Assembly: GCF_963678635.1 (NCBI RefSeq)
Contig: NC_087067.1
Location: forward strand, 46,304,001 to 46,364,000
Length of the DNA stretch: 60,000 bases
Reading direction: 5' to 3'
DNA from: Symsagittifera roscoffensis
Taxonomy: Eukaryota > Xenacoelomorpha > Acoela > Convolutidae
Shown piece by piece: positions 1-9,100 of this stretch. How positions within the stretch are numbered: the first letter of the stretch is position 1; the number at the start of each line of letters is the position of its first letter. Below the pieces are notes generated by a model. The model made no database searches. It had not been told where the DNA came from and was given only the letters and a program-made list of their open reading frames with translations. Position numbers and translations under genes: made by a program.

Positions 1-260
1 CAAAAATTCTCTAAAGAAGGCTTTGCCAATTTATGCTAATTTTGAAGGGGAGCGTGCGCCGAAGCAACGCAATTTTTTGGTCAAAATTTTCTCAAAAGTA
101 CGTGCCAAAATGCGGCGCAACAAATTTGGTCAAAATGGGTTCTTCATAGTGATTTGGGAGAGCTCAGTAAATCAAAATTTGATCAACCTAAAAAAAGTCC
201 TTAAAATTTTTACGAAAATCCCCCTTCGAGAAAATCTTGGATCCGCCATTGATCAGCTTG
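1..260 (-). repeat. QWRIQDF-type dispersed repeat, copy 1 (cut by window edge)
   Basis: Read on the - strand this begins near 260 with GGCGGATCCAAGATTTTCTC followed by a G-run, and translates as ADQWRIQDFLEGG. The same body (a G-rich start, then motifs resembling TTTTTTTAGGT, CTCTC.AAATCACTA and CCCATTTTGACCA, then TTGCG and a GC-rich end) recurs at 11049-11310, 26383-26665 and 28615-28875. It is a non-coding mobile repeat; the open frames in it are incidental. Confidence 0.7.
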
Positions 261-592
261 AATAAACGATAAAACGATAATGCTACAAGAAGTTGTAAGT
301 CTATGGCATGGTACATTTTCAGCTTGCTTACATGAAGCTCTTGACGCCTCTAATGTCAAACTTTTTTTAGAAATTTTTAGTTTTGTAGCTTTTGATAGTT
401 TGTGAATAGTGAATAGATAATCCTGGATCCGCCACTGATCAGCTTGTGTTAGCGATGAAGCTACTTCTTTATGAAACACTAAGGCTATCGCTTGGTATAA
501 TTTTAGCTTGATAACATGAAGCTCTTGAAGCCTCTAATGTCAAATTTTTCTAGAAATTTCCATCTTTGTAGCTTCTGATAAATTGTGTTGAT
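234..592 (+). repeat. Tandem duplication (period about 186 bp) spanning an intron-exon junction
   Basis: The segment 234-405 is repeated at 420-592. Shared blocks include GGATCCGCCA.TGATCAGCTTG, ACATGAAGCTCTTGA.GCCTC and TAATGTCAAA, then a T-rich tract and TGTAGCTT.TGATA..TTGTG. The second copy ends at the acceptor and start of the exon at 572. The first copy carries an in-frame TAG soon after the corresponding point, so it looks like a dead duplicate of the 3' splice region. Confidence 0.75.
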
Positions 593-809
593 TTAGTTGC
601 TTTTGTCATTGAGAACAACGTAAAGATGGAAAACTTTCAGCGTATTCTGGAAACTTTGAAAGCTTTTACAGTGCAAAGTTTTATTATTGATGGAAGCACA
701 AATGGGATTGACATGGAATCAATTGAGAAATTCTATCAGGGCCAAGTGAATAAAACAAAGTTAGTAAAAAACATGGATATTTGTGTGATTTTTACAAGTA
801 ACATCAGAG
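572..809 (+). CDS. Internal exon of a predicted surface/secreted protein, von Willebrand A-like
   Basis: The reading frame is open from a TAG at 569-571, which could also be the acceptor (CTTTGTAG), to a donor GAG|GTGACA at 809/810. The translation starts LLINCVDLVAFVIENN and continues into ENFQRILETLKAF. This resembles strand 1 and helix 1 of a von Willebrand A domain, but the metal-site DxSxS is replaced by ENN-V, so metal binding is doubtful. A later hydrophobic stretch (MDICVIFTSN) could be another core strand. The donor leaves phase 1 while the next recognisable exon (3187) needs phase 2. Either a small exon was missed, or a weaker donor at 760 (AAA|GTTAGT, phase 2) is used. An ATG at 626 could be a start, but the open frame before it fits an internal exon better. 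Domain assignment is by eye. Confidence 0.45.
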
Positions 810-1160
810 GTGACAGGCAAATAATTTTTTTCCTGTTCAAATTCCACTTTATCTCATTGCAAATTCTCTAGTCTTTCAGAGGAAGCTAATTTGTATCACT
901 GATTCATGCATAAATCATAGAAAAATTGCATATAATTTTTACGATATCTCAAAGTTTCTCATTAACTATTCAGTGGTGCAAACTTGTGATAACTTAAAAA
1001 AACTTTCCAGAACTCTCAATACTAAGACGTTTTTATTAAAAACTCTCAAATGATAACGTCAATTTACATTTGCGATCATTTACATTAATCTAACTGCTTG
1101 TGAAGCTAGGTAACAATATCTGCCTAGCACTCCGGTATATCGTTAGCTTGAGCCTTATTT

Positions 1161-1912
1161 TTCCGACTATAAAAAAGTGACAAAAAGTTCGTGCTTGGGA
1201 GCTTGATTCTTTCGGCCAGACAATTTTTGCCTTTTTAACTAGCCATGTTTGGCATATAACCTTTTTTCTGAAAAATTAGCAAAGTTGGTATAGTAAACGC
1301 GCCATATTTTTTGTGTTACTAAGGCGTAAGGGGAAGTAGTAGTAGTTCAAAATTGAATTGACAATTGTTATTTGGTCTATTTAGTACTTAAGTATCTGCA
1401 AAATGAATCACTTCGTACTTTACAGAGCATTTGGGGGTGGTTTTCAAAATATCTTAAAATGTTTCAAATGTTTCATTTTTTTCAAACTTTCATCTTTCTA
1501 AATTTTCAAAGAACACAACCACAAGAAAATTCAGGGCTCCACCCTAATACGAGCACTCCTTTAAAAAAATTTGCTCCAGATCAAAACTGTTGTTATTTTC
1601 CAAACAAAAAAGGTTTTTTGAATTTTTTTGAATAATTCCCCCAACATGCTATGCCAAAAAAAACAATGACGTTCTTAACGTCTAATAACATAATGAAATC
1701 AACAAAAACCTTTCCTCAAATAAATTTGGAACATATTATCAACGGACTAAATAGTCAGTAAAGTGTTAATAGCACGAACTATTGCGCGCGTTCACTGCTC
1801 ACCAAGGTTTCAGATGAATTAAATCACTTGATTCAGAAATGGCCAGTTAAAAAATTAAAATAGATCTCAGGAAAAACCTTTCCCGAGCATAAATACTCCT
1901 TTAAACTCGGAA
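1161..1912 (+). mobile_element. Family A non-autonomous element with inverted ends
   Basis: The left end TTCCGACTAT...GTGCTTGGGAGC is matched in reverse orientation by the right end CCCGAGCATAAATACTCC...AACTCGGAA. Inside are the family landmarks CAGACAATTTTTGCC, a short GCGCCATATTTT block and AAGGCGTAAG. No transposase frame is present. Other members are at 2520, 15404, 20568, 26710 and 27133. Confidence 0.65.
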
Positions 1913-2519
1913 CTATATAAGTCTAGTTTATTCCAGCTCTTATTCATGCTATATATGACAAACGTTTGCAGACTATGACAAATTCATGAATGACGTTTGC
2001 TGTTTTTTTTTCGCATTACTGTGCTGATTTCTTTTTAGACATCAAACCGGGACTGCATTATTGTTCCAAAATTCAAAGAAAGAGCGGAGTTTTTGTGCTC
2101 GGGCTGGTTTTTTTTCTCTTCAGACAAATTTTGACTTTTTAACTAGCATTTTTTGACAAAATTTATTTTATCAAATAAAACGCAACCTCCACTCAGAAGG
2201 CTATTGTACGCTTTGTTATCAAACTTAAAGCCGTTTCCGGTTTTAAGTTTGATATAACTTATTTTTCGGAATAGTTTTTATACTGATACACTTTTCTCAA
2301 AGACATAAACGATTTTAGTTGAGCCCCTAAAATGATCGACACATATAATATATACATGAAAAAGAATTACTGAAGTGATGCAAAAACGGTTCACTTATTT
2401 TTCGAAATTAAATTTCTGTTATTAAACACAGTCTGCAATCATTTTTAAAATCCGATAAATTTTTTTATTGGGGAGGTTTGGAGATACTAAAACAGCAACT
2501 TCACTCTGTTTGGTTTTCA

Positions 2520-2905
2520 CTATTTGTTGTTCCGACTTTTGAAGAAAAAGCGGAATATTTGTAAGTGGTGGTTTTGTTCACCAGACAAGTTTCGACTTTA
2601 TAGCTATCAATTTTTGACGAAACTTTTTGTCATTCGAAAATCAAATGCCCTCTTGAGGTTAAATTTTAAAATATTTGTTTTACCTGGGGTCAGTTTTCTT
2701 AATGTTACGGGGGCTTAAACATTGGTGGGAAAGTAGTTATTGGTGGGAAAGTGGTTAATTTGGAACCGTCAATCGCGATATATTTCCTGCGACTACTGCG
2801 TAAGCGGCAATTTAATCCGTCTTGGAAATTGTTCCAAATTATTTGAGGCATGCTATTTACTCTAATTAATACTTTGCTATATGCAAAATTTATCAGTTTG
2901 CACTT
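2520..2905 (+). mobile_element. Family A element, left part
   Basis: Starts TTGTTCCGACTTTTGAAG and continues GCGGAATATTTGTAAGTGGTGG, CAGACAAGTTTCGACTTTAT, then CGCGATATATTTCC, GCGTAAGCGGC, AATTTAATCCGTC and GAGGCATGCTATTT, in the same order as the copies at 15404 and 27133. A related head sits just upstream at about 2058. The far inverted end was not identified. Confidence 0.6.
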
Positions 2906-3186
2906 CACATAGCTAGTGGGAAAGTGGTTATGAGTTTTTTCATTTGTCTTTTGAAAAATTCATCAGTATTTTAAAGCGATCATTGTTACTCCATAGTTCT
3001 CAAAATGCATTCGAAACGTTCAGCGCTTCGACTTGATACAAGCAATCTTGTTCACTTTTTTCACGACCTTTAATTTCTCACGGAGAGAACTGAAAACGTA
3101 ACTTTTTTGCCACCCATCTGTTCTTCAGAAGATTTTCAATGACACAATTTCTCAAACGATATTGTCATTTATTATTTTTGTTTCAG

Positions 3187-6100
3187 AAACTTCGCGCTCG
3201 TAGTTATGTGCCTCAATAACATTGTCTCGTCAAATACAACTAGTTTTGACTTAACTACACACGGTGCAAAGACGTTTATTGCTTTGGTTCTTCGGAAAAT
3301 TGAAGGCGACGTTCTGTTCTCGGCTCCCAATGAAATTGTACCAGTAGTGAATCAACCATTTCGATTTGTGCTTGACGACATTTCTGTAGAAAAAAGTTTT
3401 GACGTTCAAGCCCGGTTAGACCAAAATGAAGAAACGTACATAAAAATAGGAGGCTACAAGGCGGAACAAACAGGATCAAGGTAAAAAACGATTTTGTTTT
3501 AATTAAAAAATTTATGAATCAGGCAAAACAGACTTAAGTTTAGTTCATTCCAAATTGAGATACGCAGCACTTTTTATAAGCGCAGTTGCTTGGTACTAAA
3601 TTAAAATTTTTCTTAACACCCTTTGAGTCTAGTTCCTGCAATGTAAAGATAGATGCTCCCACTGATGTAAATTTTTTGTTCGTACTTGTAAAAGTATGAA
3701 TGACGAGATCATTGTTTTAGACAAAAAATCTTGCACTGAAAGAAAACATCAAATAGAACCCATAAAAGTACATGAGCTTACAATTAATTCAATATGTATA
3801 ATTTCACAAGGAATAGTGAATTTTGAATGTTTTATTGATATGAATTTTTGTCCCTTGATTTCAAGTTTCCCAAAACTTCTCCAGATGTTTTGATAATTAA
3901 CAAGGCTAGAAAACTTTTAAATTTGAAAAGACAAAAATAAAAAGTTCTAATGCTATTCTCTTTCAAACTAGCAAATTTCAATCTACACCGAAAGACAACA
4001 AGACTGCTCGTATCAGGGCGAAGCCCTGAATATTTTGACTGCCTCTTAAGGTCTATGGAACAGTAGTAACATCAAAAAATAAATGTAATAAAATAAAAGG
4101 AAATTGTATTTTTTTTAAATATGAGAATTTTATGTGAAAAAAACCCCCACGCGCCACATAAAGTACAATGTGATAGAGTTCGCTCCTAGTAACAATTAGA
4201 TTATGGCAAACAAGCTTCCTTCAACCAATTTGTAACCATTTCTACGTAAATAGGGCGATACATATCGCGCGTTAATGTGCTAAATTGGCCAAAATCGCAA
4301 TCTTTAGACCCATATAATTTTACGAAAGTTAAGTAAATATACAGCATTAGGGTTTGTGCAAAAATTACAAGCGCAGAATTGATCTTTTTACAAAATAAGT
4401 ACAAGAGCTCTAACTACGTAGTTACACATACAGGAAAATTACACAATGATATAAAAAATGATTAATTAAATTTTAAAAAAATTATTAAGCAAAGATAGCC
4501 GGTTACTGTGCAAGTAGCACAGAATGTTACCAGCATAGTCTTGAAAAAATCAAAAGTTTTTTCAGCAGAAATACAGTTTTAGCATCTTCGTGGTGTGATA
4601 AAATGTGTTGAACAGAAAACTGGGGGATAATTATATTCGACAACCATACTCGAGTAGGCAAATTGAAAAACAATTTTCGTACAAAATTCATTGGAAATAA
4701 AAAAAATCAAAAAAATGTACAAAATTTTTCAAGTTTTTGCAGCTTTTTGAATATTTGAAAATTTTGATTCCAAAAAGGCGCTAAAATACTCAAAGTAAGA
4801 TAACGTTACCTAAGTAAAACTAGGTTTTTACGTTTTAAGTTAAACTATTGTGAGATTTTAAGCAATTTAAATAAGACCGCTCGCTCGCTTTATTCGCTCG
4901 AAATAGGACGAAAAATCAAAAATTCCAAATCGGTTTTTCTCATCCTAGTCCATTCATTATTTGTGGCCCCTGGTTTTGTGTGGAAAATAAGAAGAAAAAA
5001 GCTAAAACACACCCAAATTCAAAATTCCTCCCCATTTAAAATGGTCGGAACAAAAATCGTTTGTATAAACACAAATCATTTGTGAAAATCGTCTAAATAT
5101 TTAATTAGCTCCGGGTCTACTGTAGACGAACTACTGTTTTTTGCCTCTAGGTCACTGATGTCCTGATCTTTCAGTGGAGGAGTGTGAATGAGTAGTTTTG
5201 GAAATATTTCGCTCGCCCTAATGTCCGTTTTACCGGTTGTACGGTTCTCGCAGAGGAAATTGTCCAGGAAGGCCTAGTAAAAATCGTTTTTGTGACCAAC
5301 GAGGAATGATCTTCATGAGAGAGAAGGTACTTACGATGAGGAAGGGTGACCAGGTATAGTTAATTGACGAGAAAAAGTTCAATTGTAGGAGTCGACAAAG
5401 TCGACAAGCCTTAAAGCCGAGAATTTCTGGATATATTACGTTTCTTCTTGGCCTGGAAGCTCTCTTTGTCTCTCTGAAATCACGCTGTTGTGCTCTGGGG
5501 ACTTTTTGACAAAAATGGTTCAATCAATGGTCCGGCTCGGTCCCTTGCGACTGGTTTTACTTAAACCTTGTTAGGCCGGCATACTGTCCAACACTACTAT
5601 GTCCGGCGTTTTATGTTAAGCGGGGAGCTTCCACCCTAGTCTTCTTTGGAGGGGACATCCTTCGTTTCCCTTTTAAATCTGAAATGTTATTTTTACATGG
5701 AAGTTTTTAACAGCATATGCTTTGAAACCGGTAGAAATTGTTCCGAAAAAGCCAAATTCGATATTGCATAGATATGCCCGTTTCCTACAGTGTCAGAGCA
5801 ATTTGAAGAGTCGATGATATTTTCCCTATCTCGTGTCAAGATTGCCGTTTTGTCGATTAGCAGTTTTCTTGTTAAGATTAACTCCTGCTTATATCTTGCT
5901 TCATATTGTATTAAAGATTTGTTGAGGTGCAATGGTGATTGTTGGAGTAATTTTCTCCTGGGGATCAGTAATCGATGAAGTTTGATATAATTCCACACCG
6001 AAGTATCCGTCCTCTGCAACGTCATGCAACTCCCAATTTCTCGTCCTCCTTTTGATACGATCGCTGTATCTCGATCTAAACTATTATTTTTTGCATTTAA

Positions 6101-9100
6101 AAAAACTTTCACTGAGAATTAGCTTAACGGTTAAATTGTTTTTTGAAAGGGGTACACCCTATTGAAAACTGTTTAGCAGATCTAAATTTCAGATCTAAAT
6201 TTCCAGACGTTTTTTCTACTAAAAAGGGCTTACGGTTTTCAACTGCCTTTGCAAGTAGTTTGGACTTTACAAATCATAATAACCATAATAACATCAGACT
6301 GTTTAGAATATCTAAACTTCCAGACTTTTTCTCTAAAAAGTGGTCATACGTTTTTCAACTGCCCTTACAAAACATACTAATACTGCCTTTGCAAGTAGTT
6401 TGGCCTCTACAAAACATACTAGTCTTCCTACAAGTCCGTTCCTTCTGTGATCTCTGAGTGTAGATTATATTAGTTTTCTTCGATACTTCTCACGAAAAGT
6501 GTTTAGATGGGTAGATGAAAAACAGGACCCTTGGTTGACTCTCATTCTTAGAGGGTATACATGTAGGTGAAAATAATTGTTTGAAATTTTTAAATCGAAA
6601 TTGAAGATGTTTTGTTAATTTTGCGAGAAGTTTTTGAAGCAATCTTGACAGCCTGATATGAGGCCAGCGGTTCGGCGAAATCTATTTTTAATTTTTAATT
6701 GTGAAAAACTTAAAACGAAGGAAGAACTCATTAACAATTTTAATTTTTCGCCAGCTTTGATGCACTGGTACAAAAGCTGCCATGGTGGTAAATTTTGTTG
6801 AAAGTAGCAGGCCACCAGATAAACTACGCCAAAAATGTCGCGCCAGAATGTTCTGGATGGGTTGAAACACTCTTCTAATTGCTGCTTCGTCCAAAAATAG
6901 GAAGTCGTCCTTCAGTCAACAGCCTTGGCGTTCCCTTTAATGTAGCTTGCAAGAACTTCCAATAATCGTTTTGTTTTTATCGATGGAATTAATTCTGAGA
7001 TGTTTCTGTCTTTCTTGGTCAAAACTTGTAGTAACTTGCTTGATCTATGATATACTGGTTAATAAATAAAAAAGTTTTTAAAAAATTTAAGCCGGTCTCG
7101 ATTGTTTTTAGCACAATATGATGATTAGATGGTTACTGATCATCTTCAAATTTAAAATCTATTATAAATTTTTGGGGAACTAGTAATAAAAATTCTGACA
7201 TTGAAGCATTTGTCAACAAAAAAGACTGTTCTTTGGTTGTTAGTTCTTAGCGAGTTTTTGCAGCAAAATCTTAGGTCTAAATGAGGCTGCTAACTTTTCG
7301 CTATGCTCTCGACCACTCCAGTCGCTTTGGAATCTCCCGACGAAGTGGTTTTCTTTACAAATGATTTTACAACAACCGGCGGTCTATATACAATTTTCTG
7401 TTCATACTGTTTGTGTCTAGTCTTTTTAATAAAAACTCTTTCTTGATATAGACTGAGGCTACATCAAAAACATAATTGTAATGCGAGGGGAGTAAAGTTT
7501 TGCCGAAAAATAGTTTGACAGCAAATCAGTGACGCACATTTCTTTTCCTGCCAATTGTGATTTTGAAAAATCAACAGAAAGAATTTTCTTACCCTATGTG
7601 TCAAACTGCTATGCACAGTTACACTTCCGTGGGTTGCTGACCATGCTGAAAGTAGGGCCCTATGATTGGTGAAAATTTGGAATTTAAACCCAAAGTTTGG
7701 TTTCTACAATGTTCCGACGCACAAACCAATCTCAGAACTTCCAGTCCGTTCGCCGAGTAAAACTTTTTGTGGTTGCTTAATTTCCTGGATTGCTATTTTG
7801 CTTCATTTTGCTCTTGGAAATGTTCGAGCGTTGCGCCATCTCCATTATTTGAAGCCTCATTAATGTCCAAAATTTGATTTCATTGTTTCGGAAGGTAATT
7901 TTTGAATGCAACCGAGTGATCATCATTCTATAGTTAGGTTGACTTTTTTGTTCAAAAGAGGTCTAAAAAATGGGTTTAGCATTGAAAAGTTTGCTACAAG
8001 TCGTATGTACTGATTTTTAGAGCCAAAAAACTATCTCATCTGGGAGATTTTTTTCGTTAAAAATGAATTTTTGATTGCGTCCACTTTTACGATTAATACG
8101 CCTGTGTCAGTTTTCTAGAACCTTAATTTGCGTTTAGAATGATCAGAAAATTTCCAAAACGTTTAGACTTTGTCAAGTGTGCTTTTTGAGGTTTTTAGAT
8201 TAGAGTCGATATAACAATTATTTAAAAAAATTTAGACCTTAAAAATAACCTTAATTCTTCAGATGATAAAGTAAGTTAAAAGATTCAAAATGAGGTCGGA
8301 GGATATTGGTTTGCCCATGTTTCTAAATGCCTGATGATTAAAGGATCTTCTCTCGCTAGTGAGTGCTTGATTTAGTATTTGCGTTCAGCTTTTTGTTAAA
8401 AATAGGGTGCTGCTATTTCTGCGTCCCTTAACCAGATTTCTGATCATTTTCTTGATGATACACATACTTTCTAAGTCCATTAGAGTTCTCCAAAACTGTT
8501 TGATTGACTACTGGTCTCACTGTTTTCTGTTCGCAAGTATGTTTCTTTCAAATGTGTTATTAAAAGGTTTGTTGAAGATCGGGTTCAACAATTATTAGAA
8601 ACCGAGGTTTAGGGAGCTTTGAGTCTATTTATCTTTTGTTTTCAAAATATCTAATTTGTTTTCACAATGATAGCCAAATGAAGTTGGTTACTCCATTGGG
8701 TCGAGGTTGAAAGCATCTCAATGGTGTGATTATGCGAGAAGGAAGGTAATCTCCGTAAACTTGATTCGTTTGAAAGGGTCTTAATACATAAAATGTTACT
8801 ATGCTTCAATTAATGCGTACAACTATGTACCCTAAAGATACAAGAAAAAAATAAGTTGAAGAGATGAATTGATTGTAAAAACCCCTGTTCTCAAACTGTT
8901 TTAAATAATAAACTTATTGATCAGAAATTAATGCTTTACTTCAAACTAGCAGGTATCTAATCATTGCCAAAACGAAATTAATTAAAAAATAAAATAATTT
9001 TCAACAAAATCACAACGCCTCACAGCAATATTGATAATATGGCTTTCATTTATTTAGGTTACACTTGCTTGTTAACAGATTTCAAGTCAAAATTGTTTTA

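Larger units (their letters stand above)
810..3186 (+). other. Probable intron made largely of family A repeats
   Basis: No convincing exon was seen here. The stretch holds one full family A element (1161-1912) and two more family A heads (about 2058-2300 and 2520-2900), then ordinary AT-rich sequence up to the strong acceptor TTTTTGTTTCAG at 3186. Confidence 0.5.

Noticed and set aside
3696-3893. Open frame in the long intron of the first gene
   Set aside because: Starts after a poor acceptor, has no clear donor, and runs into a family A repeat module.
4489-5051. Helitron origin for the hairpin-headed family B
   Set aside because: A short hairpin is present, but I found no CTRR end about 10 bp after it and no TC start; the inverted GTTCCGACCAT at both ends points to a different kind of element.
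5693-6112. 139-codon open frame on the - strand, with another at 5230-5523
   Set aside because: No recognisable domain, splice context, poly(A) signal or neighbour support. It lies inside the probable long intron of a + strand gene. It may be an old mobile-element fragment.
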